49,220 nucleotides of DNA from Planctomycetota bacterium (GCA_024280755.1 JAJRPN010000025.1:1-49220); one strand, 5' to 3'. Shown: positions 8,444-17,651, numbered from the stretch's first letter. Program-made: numbers and translations. Notes: generated from the sequence alone by a model not told the origin.

Positions 8444-10141
8444 TTAAGTCTTGGGAGTTGATTTCACTCGCTGAAACTTGCTTCGCCATATGCTCATTGG
8501 GAGAAGCCCGATGCCCATGAGTACGAGTTGGCTCATGACAAATATGGAGATCCAGAAGACTGCGGATTCCGTGAAGCCATAGGAATGGAGACCGACTCCG
8601 AGCATATTTGTACCGAACCATGACCACGCCGTGATGATGTTGCAGCTGATTGCAAGAACAACGACACCACGATCTTTGACCATGCCCCCCCACCGTGCGT
8701 GGAGGATGAGTAGGTTCATCAGGACGATGAGCGCAGCACCGTTTTCTTTGGCATCCCACCCCCAGAACCGTCCCCAAGATTGATCGGCCCAGATTCCGCC
8801 GAGGACTGTTCCTACGAATGAGGTGAGTGTTGCGAAGCAGATTACGCCGTAGATCATCTTGGTGAGTGACTTCCCTCGTTCATGATCGAGGGTCTTGGTG
8901 AAGACCCCGAGCAGGACATACGCGATTCCGAGGAAGCCTGCGAAGAAGCATGCGGAGTAGCCGATGGTAACGACAACGACATGGGTTGCGAGCCAGAAGT
9001 TTGAATCGAGGACGGCTTGCATCATGCCCATTGTATCGTTGGAGCCACCAAGATTATGGGCGATGATGAGTGTGCCAAAGCCAATGACAGAAGCCATGAT
9101 GCCGCCGAGGCCGATCTTCATTTGACGATCCATGATGAGTCCAAGGATTGCCCCAAACCAACCGACAAAGATTGCTGATGAATAGAGGTTTGTGATTGGC
9201 GGACGACCTTGTAGATAGACTCGGCTTGCGATACCAACAGTCTGGATGACAAAGGCAACGATGATGAGCATGGTCATGGAACTGAGGAGGGCCTTTGAAA
9301 GTTCTTTTTTAGAGAGTTGGCTTGAGAGGAGTCCGAAACAGCCGAAGAGGAAGGCCATGATATAGAGGACGAGTGCTGTGTAAAAAGGTTGCACATAGTT
9401 AAAGACCACTTCATAGCGTGATTTCTTGGCGATATATCCGAGCTCGTTATCGATCAACTGTGTGAACTGCGCAATTTGCTCGTTGAAAGCAGTCGCATCA
9501 TTGTCTCGGTAGCTCTGGAGGATACTCAGGAGTGCGCGTGCGTCGGGGTCTTGTGGATTGAGGCTGAGGGTTTCGACAAATGGCCGCCAGTCTTCGCCTG
9601 AAGATATTGGCGGAACAAGGTATGGCATTTCGAGTTGTGTGAGCCTGCTAAAGAGCATCATGCGATCATTGAGGACGAGGATGGCGCGTTGGAACGGATC
9701 GCGGGCCTTTGCCTTAATTTGACTCGCACGGATGGCCTGGTTGTTTATCTCTTCACTGGCGGTAAGAACTTCTTCAAATGAGAATCGGACTCTTTTCTCT
9801 GCATCAAGCTTGAGCATCGCGAGTACATCGGGGTGATCAATACGGAAAACATTTCTTTGGATAGCCTGTTTCGGATTCGTGATAAGTTCAATATACCATT
9901 CAATAGCCGTATAGTTTTTTTCGTCTGTGCGCATGGACTGCCGCCCGCTGATGCTCATCAGGCTGTTGCGTGCGACGGTATCGAGTGGCTTTGTTCGCCC
10001 ACTTGCAGAAACGGGGAGTTGGCGAAATGCTTCGAGGTTGAACTGGCTATCAACCGTATCTGGCGAAGCGAGTTTTTGACCGACTGAAAGGATAGCGAGA
10101 ACGAGAACAATCCAGGGAAGGTATTGGATTACTTTTTTCAT
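8444..10141 (-). CDS. ccsA: Cytochrome c biogenesis protein CcsA/ResC with long N-terminal extension
   Basis: 565 residues from the ATG at 10141, which overlaps the upstream stop as ATGA and has GGAG at 10-13 nt. With ResB it forms the System II haem exporter and cytochrome c synthetase in the cytoplasmic membrane. The N-terminal anchor (about 7-22) is followed by a ~230-residue periplasmic part beginning FRQLPVSASGRTKPLDTVAR, a signature of the extended CcsA of Planctomycetes and Bacteroidetes. The C-terminal half has about eight membrane helices and the haem-binding WWD motif (WGRFWGWDAKENGA, about residues 458-471), plus external His residues such as in IIAHNLGG and THVVVV. It is the last gene of the lipoprotein-resB-ccsA operon and convergent with the histidine kinase, 27 bp apart. 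Confidence 0.92.
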   Translation of the reverse strand: MKKVIQYLPWIVLVLAILSVGQKLASPDTVDSQFNLEAFRQLPVSASGRTKPLDTVARNSLMSISGRQSMRTDEKNYTAIEWYIELITNPKQAIQRNVFRIDHPDVLAMLKLDAEKRVRFSFEEVLTASEEINNQAIRASQIKAKARDPFQRAILVLNDRMMLFSRLTQLEMPYLVPPISSGEDWRPFVETLSLNPQDPDARALLSILQSYRDNDATAFNEQIAQFTQLIDNELGYIAKKSRYEVVFNYVQPFYTALVLYIMAFLFGCFGLLSSQLSKKELSKALLSSMTMLIIVAFVIQTVGIASRVYLQGRPPITNLYSSAIFVGWFGAILGLIMDRQMKIGLGGIMASVIGFGTLIIAHNLGGSNDTMGMMQAVLDSNFWLATHVVVVTIGYSACFFAGFLGIAYVLLGVFTKTLDHERGKSLTKMIYGVICFATLTSFVGTVLGGIWADQSWGRFWGWDAKENGAALIVLMNLLILHARWGGMVKDRGVVVLAISCNIITAWSWFGTNMLGVGLHSYGFTESAVFWISIFVMSQLVLMGIGLLPMSIWRSKFQRVKSTPKT

Positions 10142-11328
10142 CGTACGCTCCGTTTGAGTGTTGGCACAAGGCGGATGCCGAAGTGGATGAGCATGCCGAG
10201 GGTTACGACGGAGCATGAAACATAGGGAATTATCCAGCCCGGGTTTTTGACAACTTGGAGAACTGTCCCTGCATCGCCCTGAAGGAATGAGGCCTGATAG
10301 AATGTTTCGCCAGCGTGGCGGAGAGGGTGGTTCATATAGATGAGGACTTCACGATCAACATTGCGGTTCGTGTCAACGAGTTGAACTTGGCTTGAGTAGT
10401 TTCTTGCCATTTGGGTGCCGGTGAAGAGGTCATGCTTGAAGTCGATGAGATGGAGCGAGTACGGCTTGTAGGTTCGCTTAAAGCGAAGATTCAACCAGTA
10501 GGTACGCTCGTTGATCGTGACAGCTTGAGGCTGATCAAGGTATACAGATACGAGGTATGTGCCAATCTTTGTCTCACCATCGTGAATGGTGATGTATGCG
10601 GAGGGTGCGTCAACATTTGCACCGTCAACGCCGTTGGCACGGGGGATTGGAATTGCAGCGAGTTCACTCGCAGCACCCGTGTCGGCGAGGCCTTTGCGTT
10701 CTGGTGGAGTTTGCATCGGCCCAAGGATTTGGGAGTTGGGGAGCCACTCAACCACATCAACTGTGAATGGGAAGAGGGAGTTTTTGATGGTTTCACCGGC
10801 ATGCAAGAAGCGTTCTGGGATGACGGTGACGAGATCATTTTTTAAATCGGAGGCATCGACAATCGACAGTTCTGATGCTCGAATATCCTCAACGAAGTTG
10901 ACTGTTTGACCTTCTCGAATGGTCATGTTGCCTTCTTCAGCCGCGAAGCCAGTGACAAACTCGCCCGCAAGGAGAAGGATGACCCCCAGATGGGTGATGA
11001 TCATGCCGCTGCGCTTCCATTTGAGCTTAAAGCGAACGGTATGGGCGGCGATCAGGTTCACGAGCATTATAACGCCAAGAGTAAGCCCACCGGGGAACCA
11101 AATAGCACCCGGGACTCTGGCGAGATCTCTGGGTACAAATATTTGGAGTTCGATAGTGACAATAAGCGATCGAAAATATTGATCGACAACTGTCCAAATC
11201 CCTGAGTTGACTTGAGCGAGTGTTCCTGCGAAAACGAGGAAGATAGAGAGGGCAAAGATCACGACTGTGAGTTTGAGTGAGGCGATCGGTTTGAGAAATT
11301 TTTTCACGCTGTTATTGACGAGGCTCAT
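10138..11328 (-). CDS. resB: Cytochrome c biogenesis protein ResB/Ccs1
   Basis: 396 residues. Membrane helices lie at about 19-38, 77-95, 105-125 (with the conserved T-H-L-G at the start of the third) and 362-385. A periplasmic ResB domain of ~230 residues separates helices three and four, with AAEEGNMTIREGQ and NLRFKRTYKPYSLHLIDFKH typical of the family. ResB partners CcsA in System II haem delivery and cytochrome c ligation. Both junctions are four-base ATGA overlaps (with the lipoprotein at 11325-11328 and ccsA at 10138-10141), so the three proteins are translationally coupled. The c-type cytochrome at 15509-16330 is a nearby likely client. Confidence 0.9.
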   Translation of the reverse strand: MSLVNNSVKKFLKPIASLKLTVVIFALSIFLVFAGTLAQVNSGIWTVVDQYFRSLIVTIELQIFVPRDLARVPGAIWFPGGLTLGVIMLVNLIAAHTVRFKLKWKRSGMIITHLGVILLLAGEFVTGFAAEEGNMTIREGQTVNFVEDIRASELSIVDASDLKNDLVTVIPERFLHAGETIKNSLFPFTVDVVEWLPNSQILGPMQTPPERKGLADTGAASELAAIPIPRANGVDGANVDAPSAYITIHDGETKIGTYLVSVYLDQPQAVTINERTYWLNLRFKRTYKPYSLHLIDFKHDLFTGTQMARNYSSQVQLVDTNRNVDREVLIYMNHPLRHAGETFYQASFLQGDAGTVLQVVKNPGWIIPYVSCSVVTLGMLIHFGIRLVPTLKRSVR

Positions 11329-12377
11329 GGTTGATCCTGACTGGCGAGCCCCGCGCCGATGACAAAGGCTTTGAAGCGTTCAATCTCTGGAGTTGTTTGT
11401 TCGAGTGAACCTGTTAGTTTGAAGAAGAGCGTTTGGCCACCGATGGGGACAATGCCAGCCATAATGCGAGTAGCGTTCTCTTGAGAGACCAGATCAACAA
11501 TGAAGGCTTCGTTACCAAGGTCTTCGATTGGTTGGTCAGACATCGAATCGAGCATGTCCATACCGATCTGCCCTCTCCAGCGGTTGATGTTGCTGAGGTA
11601 GCCTCCGCCTTGGCCGCCGAGGGTGGTGAGGGTGATTCGTGAACCTGAATCTGATTTGAAAGCGGCCATCAATATTGATGAAGCATTTTCTTCGGCTTTC
11701 CATTCTTTGGGCGGGAGCCAGTCGATCGGAGGCGTGCTGTCTGCCTGCTCAGGCTCACTCTGGGGTTCACTGCCGTGGTTATGTGTTGAATCGTGAAGAT
11801 GGAAAGATGCTGAGAAGGCAATGAGATCATTCTTTATTTGTTCGACGGTTTCTGCTGGGCCTACAACTTTGGCGAACCATGTTTTTCCATCGCCTACATC
11901 AATGATTGAGCCGATAAGCCTGCTCGATTCGCCCGTGAGATCCACAATGATGACATTGACACTTTGGAGGCGTTGGATTGATTCGTTGATTGTTTGTTCG
12001 TTGCTCGATGGGAGTCCGACTTGTCCTTCCCACCTGTTGACATTGGCGACAAGCCCGCCGACATCGCCGGGGAATACGGTGACTGCAACATCGACCCCTT
12101 GGGATGTTTTGAAGGTTGCGAGGCGCATTTGAACGGTCGTTTCAACTTCTTGCCATGCGTCTGGAACGACCCAAGTAACTTCTTGCTTGGGAGCAGAAGA
12201 TGGTTCTTTGATCAATGCTGCGGCGACTTGTTCTTTGGGGAGGCTGTAGGAGTGAATTTCTTCACGCTTGCACCCGGTGATCATCGTCGAGATCAATACT
12301 GAGGAAATAGACCCTATCAACACTGCTCGCGATGCGAGTTTGGTTGATCCATGTATGCGTGATCGTCGAGGCTTCAT
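11325..12377 (-). CDS. Lipoprotein with two repeated domains, first gene of the ResB-CcsA operon
   Basis: 350 residues. The start at 12377 is chosen over a longer frame because AGGAG lies 8 nt upstream and because it gives a proper signal peptide with lipobox I-T-G-C (Cys36). Two homologous ~130-residue domains follow: the first contains VTVFPGDVGGLVANVNRWEG, the second LTTLGGQGGGYLSNINRWRG, each ending in a strand-rich part (GKTWFAKVVG, GQTLFFKLTG). They are linked by a His/Ser/Glu-rich spacer. Tight coupling to resB (ATGA overlap) suggests a role in cytochrome c maturation or in folding of a client at the outer face of the membrane. The function is not established; I know the domain only as a recurring planctomycete companion of ResB. 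Confidence 0.8.
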   Translation of the reverse strand: MKPRRSRIHGSTKLASRAVLIGSISSVLISTMITGCKREEIHSYSLPKEQVAAALIKEPSSAPKQEVTWVVPDAWQEVETTVQMRLATFKTSQGVDVAVTVFPGDVGGLVANVNRWEGQVGLPSSNEQTINESIQRLQSVNVIIVDLTGESSRLIGSIIDVGDGKTWFAKVVGPAETVEQIKNDLIAFSASFHLHDSTHNHGSEPQSEPEQADSTPPIDWLPPKEWKAEENASSILMAAFKSDSGSRITLTTLGGQGGGYLSNINRWRGQIGMDMLDSMSDQPIEDLGNEAFIVDLVSQENATRIMAGIVPIGGQTLFFKLTGSLEQTTPEIERFKAFVIGAGLASQDQP

Positions 12378-12497
12378 CGAAGAATCTCCTGCCAAGATTG
12401 AACGGCCGACCGATTTGGCCGATCGCTCGGCAATGCTAGGGGCCAATGCGACTCGGGGCTACATTTCGAACCGATGTATCTGAAGTAAACTCGGGGT

Positions 12498-12611
12498 CTA
12501 GGCTGTGTCTGACGGCTCGTGTTTGATCACATACTCTCCTCCCCCGGAGGCCCGGGGGAGGAGAAAAGGATGGTGTTCTTGTACGGAACTGAGCCGTCAG
12601 ATACGGCCTAG
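12498..12611. mobile_element. MITE-like element with ~20-bp terminal inverted repeats and CTAG ends
   Basis: CTAGGCTGTGTCTGACGGCTC (12498-12518) and GAGCCGTCAGATACGGCCTAG (12591-12611) are inverted repeats matching at 19 of 21 positions. Both ends are CTAG, which would fit a YTAR (IS5-type) or TA (IS630-type) target duplication. The interior is non-coding and holds a second, 13-bp perfect hairpin (TCTCCTCCCCCGG 12535-12547 / CCGGGGGAGGAGA 12552-12564). The size (114 bp) and lack of an ORF suit a non-autonomous element. It sits between divergent genes and may carry regulatory signals. Confidence 0.7.
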
Positions 12612-12715
12612 TCAATGTATCGGCGAATGAATGCACCTGTCAGGAACACTCTATCATCACGGAGAAGTCTCGATAGCTTGTCGACGCGCATTGATTGGAT
12701 CACCTATGATTTTTC

Positions 12716-14143
12716 ATGGACAACTCCAAAAACGCAAGCGTACCGGATATGGATATATGTGCTGGTGATCCGATTCGAATGGCCGGTGAGATCGCATCTC
12801 GGTATATAGATGATGATATACAGAATCCGGTGAACCCGTTTCGATCCCCAGCAGAGCTTGAGGCCAGCCTCGATCTTGATATTCGTGAAGATGGCGAAAC
12901 GGTCGAGCAAGTGATGGGTGCGCTTGAAAATCTGGCATCGGCGACCCCTCGGACGACGAGTACTCGGTTTTATAATCAGTTGTTTAGCGGTCGCGACCCG
13001 ATCGCGACGGCTGCCGACATGCTCTCGCCGGTGATTAACAGCTCGATGTATACTTTTAAGGCTGCTGGCCCGATGGCGATGATCGAGCGGGTTGTGATTG
13101 GCCGGATGGCCAATGCCCTAGGTTTTGGCGAGCAGGCTGAAGGCCTCTTTACACCTGGCGGCTCGATCTCGAATCTGCTGGCCTTGCTTATTGGCCGAGA
13201 TATGGCTTGCCCGGAGTTTCGAAATAAGGGGAGCATGGGCAAGACCATGACTTGTTACGCGTCTGCCGATGCCCACTATTCGATTATGAAGAATGCCGGG
13301 ATTGTTGGGATTGGGCGAGAGAACGCACGAAAGATTCCGACCGATGACGCTGGTAGAGTTCGACCTGATCCTTTACGACAAGCGATCGAGGATGATCTTC
13401 GAGATGGATGTGTCCCGTGTTGTGTGATTGCGACTGCGGGCACGACCGTGATGGGGTCATTTGATCCGATTGTTGAGATGGGGAAAATTGCCCGAGAGTT
13501 TGGCATTTGGTTCCATGTGGATGCGAGCTTTGGGGGGGCGGCTGTATTGAGCACGAAACATTCGCACCTGATGGAAGGTGTAGAACAAGCAGATTCTGTC
13601 GCTTGGAATCCGCACAAGGTGATGGGTGTGCCTTTGAGTGCTGCCGGGTTTATTACGCGTGAACCGGAGTATCTTCGCCGAAGCTTAGATGAGACCGCTG
13701 ATTATTTGTTCCAGGCGGATGATGATTTATACAACCCTGGTACACGATCGATCCAATGCGGTCGGCGGAACGATGCGCTCAAAGTTTGGGCCGCATGGAA
13801 GCATCACGGCGATACTGGATATTGTCAACGAGTTGAACATTTGATGGAGTTGACGCAGTATTGCGCACAGAAGATTGATGACGATAATCGGTTTGTGCTT
13901 TCTTGTGAGCCTGCGTATGTGAATGTGTGCTTTGAGGTGAATGGAAAATGTAGCCGATCAATTTGTGATTTTTTACGCGAGCGAAACGAGATGCTTGTTG
14001 GGCACGCGGTGGTTGACGGCCGACGGATTATTCGAGTTCCGATTGTCAACAGTGCGCTCACACGCGCGGACATCGATGAGATGCTTGCGTTAATCCTTGG
14101 TGCGGGCGAGTTGCTTCCTGCTGGCGAGAATGCTGAGAAATAA
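12716..14143 (+). CDS. Group II PLP-dependent decarboxylase (glutamate/cysteine-sulfinate type)
   Basis: 475 residues, cytoplasmic. Family landmarks in order: FYNQLFSGRDP, the PLP phosphate-binding GLFTPGGSISNLLAL (GG-x-x-S-N), YASADAHYSIMKNAGIVG (the His stacks on the PLP ring), ATAGTTVMGSFDP, FHVDASFGGAA (Asp binds the pyridine nitrogen) and SVAWNPHKVMGVP (Schiff-base Lys), then NPGTRSIQCGRRNDALKVW. Length and motifs fit glutamate, cysteine-sulfinate or aspartate decarboxylases; the substrate cannot be fixed by eye. The product would be an amine such as GABA, taurine precursor or beta-alanine. No strong ribosome binding site precedes the chosen ATG. The stop is one base from the stop of the convergent oxidase gene. 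Confidence 0.88.
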   Translation: MDNSKNASVPDMDICAGDPIRMAGEIASRYIDDDIQNPVNPFRSPAELEASLDLDIREDGETVEQVMGALENLASATPRTTSTRFYNQLFSGRDPIATAADMLSPVINSSMYTFKAAGPMAMIERVVIGRMANALGFGEQAEGLFTPGGSISNLLALLIGRDMACPEFRNKGSMGKTMTCYASADAHYSIMKNAGIVGIGRENARKIPTDDAGRVRPDPLRQAIEDDLRDGCVPCCVIATAGTTVMGSFDPIVEMGKIAREFGIWFHVDASFGGAAVLSTKHSHLMEGVEQADSVAWNPHKVMGVPLSAAGFITREPEYLRRSLDETADYLFQADDDLYNPGTRSIQCGRRNDALKVWAAWKHHGDTGYCQRVEHLMELTQYCAQKIDDDNRFVLSCEPAYVNVCFEVNGKCSRSICDFLRERNEMLVGHAVVDGRRIIRVPIVNSALTRADIDEMLALILGAGELLPAGENAEK

Positions 14144-14144
14144 C

Positions 14145-15512
14145 TTACGGCTTGAACAGCAGTTTCAACCATTCCCAAAGCAAGCGAGCCAAGAAGTAGG
14201 CTGATGCGATCCCAGTCGCGAAGAAGATGAACGGCCCTGAGACAGTGAGCCATTGTGGATTGGCGAGGCCTTCAAATCGGTATATCCCAGTTATTGTGCC
14301 CGCAGTTGTGAGCCAAACGACCAAGGCGCCAACTGAGATATTGAAGCCGATGATGTTTTTCCTGAATCGTTTTGAATCGAGACTGCTAGGCGTGGTTGTA
14401 TTACCTTCTTGTCTTTCGATGAGTATCCAAGTGATCGCTGCAAAGAGGGCCATTGAATCGATACCGATTGTGGCTCCCATCGCGTGCCCCATGACGACGG
14501 TTGTGCCGTGTATGAGAGCATTGATTGGCGGGATTGAGATAAGGATTGAAGTTGCGAGGATGAATACTGTCCACCACTTCGTCGCAGTCAGGAAGAGTTG
14601 AACCGAGCAGGGTGCTGAAGGCTTCTTTGCTTTAACCATTGCAGCGATATCCCAAATAACACGGGTAAGAAGCACGATCTCGGTCATCGAAACAACGAAA
14701 CTGATCTGCTTAACGATGATGCTTTGCGGGATGTGGTATGTATGGTGAGCGAAGTTTGTGAATGAGTTGAGAAGCCCCACTGCGAAGAGTGCGTAGGCGA
14801 GTCGGCTGTGTGCGTAAGAATCATTCTTGCTGATCTTGGTTGCGATGTAGTAGAGCGTGCCGTAGACGAGAAGGTTGAAGCTGCCGACGAGTGTGCCGGT
14901 TGCTTTCCATTGGAGTTGCATATCAATGATTGGATCGGCGAAGATTCCGGGGAGAAGCCAGGCGTGTTGCTCTATGAATGTGTAGATAAAGAAGAGAAGC
15001 CCAATACTCCACATCGTGACATGCATTGGTTTATAAAAAATGCCTTTGCGTACATGTGCGAAAAAGTTCCAGCAGCAGAGAAGCCAACCAAGAATGATTG
15101 GGATGGAGAAAATCGGATGGAAGCCCATGTATTCTCGCCCGGAGAAGAATCCGAGAGCAAGGGTCACAAGGATTCCAACTCCTGCGATCATCCAGAGAAC
15201 GAACTGCACGCGTAACCTGAGCCGCTCGGCAGGCTGGATTGCTGGAGCAACATCTTCGAGGTAGCGGTGGATGACCGAGATGCCTGCGAGGATAATGAAG
15301 ACGACAGCAAAAGTTGTATGAATTGGGCGGAGGGATGCGAAGTTGATGCCGAGTCTTTGGATGATTGGTGCCAAAGCGGGTATGTAGTAAGCAGCCCCAA
15401 GAACGCCAGCGATCAGGGCGATGGAAAGTGAGACGATCGCCCATCGCATATAAGTGAGGGTTACTCGGCTGCGCAATAACTCGGGTTGATGATGATCTTC
15501 ATCTACACTCAT
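14145..15512 (-). CDS. NorB-like haem-copper oxidase superfamily subunit I
   Basis: 455 residues with about 12 membrane helices. The start at 15512 gives an ATGA overlap with the cytochrome gene. Likely haem and metal ligands: His65 (RPIHTTFAV), His256/His257 (FTNFAHHTYHIP), His335 and His343 (LIHGTTVVMGHAMGATIGID). The helix where oxidases have H-P-E-V-Y and NorB has its own His reads VGSFNLLVYGT and lacks a His. Together with the adjoining di-haem cytochrome it resembles the NorB-like 'cbb3-type subunit I' of Bacteroidetes and Planctomycetes. It should pass electrons from cytochrome c to O2, NO or another acceptor; the unusual site leaves the reaction open. Membrane bound. Confidence 0.82.
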   Translation of the reverse strand: MSVDEDHHQPELLRSRVTLTYMRWAIVSLSIALIAGVLGAAYYIPALAPIIQRLGINFASLRPIHTTFAVVFIILAGISVIHRYLEDVAPAIQPAERLRLRVQFVLWMIAGVGILVTLALGFFSGREYMGFHPIFSIPIILGWLLCCWNFFAHVRKGIFYKPMHVTMWSIGLLFFIYTFIEQHAWLLPGIFADPIIDMQLQWKATGTLVGSFNLLVYGTLYYIATKISKNDSYAHSRLAYALFAVGLLNSFTNFAHHTYHIPQSIIVKQISFVVSMTEIVLLTRVIWDIAAMVKAKKPSAPCSVQLFLTATKWWTVFILATSILISIPPINALIHGTTVVMGHAMGATIGIDSMALFAAITWILIERQEGNTTTPSSLDSKRFRKNIIGFNISVGALVVWLTTAGTITGIYRFEGLANPQWLTVSGPFIFFATGIASAYFLARLLWEWLKLLFKP

Positions 15513-16330
15513 TCGTCGAACTCCCACCAAGGAAGTGATGCCCAGAATGGGGATGGATCTGATTCGATCTTTGCGAGTATTGATGCTCTGTGCTCAGCGA
15601 TGAAGGTGATGAAAACATGTACCTTTGCGCGTTCATCTGGGGTGAGCGTTGGGCGGGGCATTTTGGGAAGTTGGCCGTATTCGAGAACATGATCGAGATC
15701 AGCGGATGAGAGCAAGGTTGCAGATCGTGTAAGATCTGGCGCACCAACGGAAGAGTTTGCGAAGAGGACATGGCAAGATTGGCAGTTTTGTGATTGGAAT
15801 ATCTCGAAACCGGCGGTTGCGATGTGATTGTTTGACTCATGGAGTGCGTCGCCGACTGCGATATTGGCTGGGGAAGTTCGAGCCTCTTTGGGGTTTGCGG
15901 TTTTAATAAGGTTCGGGTTTCTCGCCTGACCGATTCCGGTTTGATTCATAGCAACAAGAAAAGCCCAGAGGGAGTCGGTTTGGTCTTGGTCGAGATCATA
16001 CGCGGGCATTTGCCCTTGCCCAAGAGCGAGTTGGGACTCAAGCTGCGATTGGTTGAGGCGTTGAGTCGCATTGGTGAGATCTGGGCCAAGAAAGCCGCCA
16101 AAGCCGTAGAGTTGATGACAGGCTTGGCAGTTATTTTGAAGCCACACTTGTCGCCCTGCACTTTGCTGATGATTCAGTGGGGTTGTTTGGGTTGAATCTG
16201 TATAAACAAGGTAGGTTTGAAGAACGAAGGTGAGGGCGAGACCAGAAATCAATGCACCCTTAAGGCCTGGATGGCATCGCGCGTTCCAATAGCTGGGGGG
16301 ACATTGCGCTTGTTGATCAGAATCATCCAT
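15509..16330 (-). CDS. Membrane-anchored di-haem cytochrome c (NorC-like)
   Basis: 273 residues from the ATG at 16330; a TTG at 16417 would add 29 residues, and neither has a convincing ribosome binding site. An N-terminal membrane anchor (GLALTFVLQTYLVY) is followed by a first haem-c domain, VWLQNNCQACHQLYGFGGF then GPDLTN, with a later Met ligand candidate in GQMPAYD. A second domain has CQSCHVLFANSSVGAPDLTR and KMPRPTLTPDE. NorC normally has one haem c, so the second domain is an addition. It is the first gene of a two-gene operon with the NorB-like subunit (ATGA overlap) and the probable electron donor to it, facing the periplasm. Its maturation requires the System II proteins encoded at 8444-12377. 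Confidence 0.85.
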   Translation of the reverse strand: MDDSDQQAQCPPSYWNARCHPGLKGALISGLALTFVLQTYLVYTDSTQTTPLNHQQSAGRQVWLQNNCQACHQLYGFGGFLGPDLTNATQRLNQSQLESQLALGQGQMPAYDLDQDQTDSLWAFLVAMNQTGIGQARNPNLIKTANPKEARTSPANIAVGDALHESNNHIATAGFEIFQSQNCQSCHVLFANSSVGAPDLTRSATLLSSADLDHVLEYGQLPKMPRPTLTPDERAKVHVFITFIAEHRASILAKIESDPSPFWASLPWWEFDE

Positions 16331-16496
16331 GAACAGAGCAGTGTAGGGATGCGGATTGGGAAGTGTGTCATTTTTTATTGGGATTCTGCCATGACTGGCG
16401 GAGGTCTTCAAGAACAACGGTCTATCGAGGGTGAAGCCGCTAGACTATGGAAGTTCAAATGCACATAGATTGCATAGTGACTTTGGAGATTAAACG

Positions 16497-17651
16497 ATGA
16501 AAAAAGCTGTTGTACTTGGCGCGGGGATGGTTGGAACAGTAATGGCTGCTGATTTGGCGGGTGATCCTGGATTTGAAGTGACACTCGTTGATATCCGAAG
16601 CGGATCGCTTGAGAAAGCGAAAAAACACGCTGCGAAGATGGGGGTTGAGTTTCAGATACGGGTTGCCGATCTTGGTGATGTGGCTGTGCTGAAGGATGTG
16701 ATTGCAGACTTTGATATCGTTCTTGGAGCACTCGCAAGCAAGATTGGGTTTGCTTCGCTGCGTGCGATTATTGAATCAGGGAAGAATTATGCAGATATTT
16801 CGTTCATGCCCGAAGATGCTTGGGATCTTGATGCCTTGGCCAAAGAGCATGGAGTGACCGCGGTGGTTGATTGTGGGGTCGCCCCTGGGATGAGCAATAT
16901 GCTCGCAGGATATGGGGCGAGTTTGCTTGAGGAGTGCCAGAACATAGAGATCTATGTTGGCGGCTTGCCTCGGGTTCGGAACTGGCCTTTCGAATACAAG
17001 GCGGGGTTCTCTCCTGCGGATGTGCTTGAGGAATATACCCGGCCTTCGCGTATTGTCGAGCATGGGAAAGTCGTAGTTCGTGAGGCATTGAGCGAGCCGG
17101 AGCTGATGGACTTTGATGGACTTGGCACGCTTGAGTCATTTAATACCGATGGGCTTCGGAGCCTTGCGTATTCGATGGATGTGCCCTTCATGAAAGAAAA
17201 GACGCTGCGGTATCCTGGGCATATTGAGTTGATGCGTGTGTTCCGAGAGACGGGTTTGTTTAGCCAAGAGCGGATTGATGTTGATGGGGGGAGCGTAAAG
17301 CCTTTAGATGTGATCAGCAAGTTGATGTTCCCGAAATGGACCTATGAGGAACTCGAAGAAGATTTGACGATCATGCGTGTTCTTGTTGATGGAACTGATA
17401 GGGCAGGCAAGAGCGTTCGGCACCAATGGGATCTGCTTGATTACTTCAATAAGGGTGCGACGAGTATGTCGCGTACGACAGCTCTGCCGTGTGCGGTTAT
17501 CGCACGGATGATTGCCAATGATGAGATCACCATGCGCGGTGTTATTACTCCTGAGTTGCTTGGTCCTCAAGCCGGGCTTGTAGACCATGTGCTTGGCGAA
17601 CTCGGACAGCGAGACATTGCGTACTCGTATGCTCAATCAAACCTTGGTTGA
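16497..17651 (+). CDS. Saccharopine dehydrogenase-family NAD(P)-dependent oxidoreductase
   Basis: 384 residues. An N-terminal Rossmann fold is clear: AVVLGAGMVGTVMAADL (G-x-G-x-x-G) and TLVDIRSGSLEKAK. VVDCGVAPGMSNMLAGYGA follows, then a catalytic domain with GLPRVRNWPFEYKAGFSP and a C-terminal RTTALPCAVIARMIANDEIT, typical of the saccharopine/lysine dehydrogenase group. It acts on an amino acid or an amino acid-keto acid adduct in the cytoplasm; the exact substrate is uncertain. GGAG sits 9-10 nt before the ATG. The gene is alone and convergent with the large dockerin gene. Confidence 0.85.
   Translation: MKKAVVLGAGMVGTVMAADLAGDPGFEVTLVDIRSGSLEKAKKHAAKMGVEFQIRVADLGDVAVLKDVIADFDIVLGALASKIGFASLRAIIESGKNYADISFMPEDAWDLDALAKEHGVTAVVDCGVAPGMSNMLAGYGASLLEECQNIEIYVGGLPRVRNWPFEYKAGFSPADVLEEYTRPSRIVEHGKVVVREALSEPELMDFDGLGTLESFNTDGLRSLAYSMDVPFMKEKTLRYPGHIELMRVFRETGLFSQERIDVDGGSVKPLDVISKLMFPKWTYEELEEDLTIMRVLVDGTDRAGKSVRHQWDLLDYFNKGATSMSRTTALPCAVIARMIANDEITMRGVITPELLGPQAGLVDHVLGELGQRDIAYSYAQSNLG

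Noticed and set aside
10411..10909. Open frames opposite resB
   Set aside because: Shadow frames of a gene with clear ResB features and ATGA overlaps at both ends.
16331..16417. TTG start of the di-haem cytochrome
   Set aside because: It would add 29 polar residues ahead of the anchor and has no ribosome binding site; the ATG at 16330 is preferred, though uncertain.
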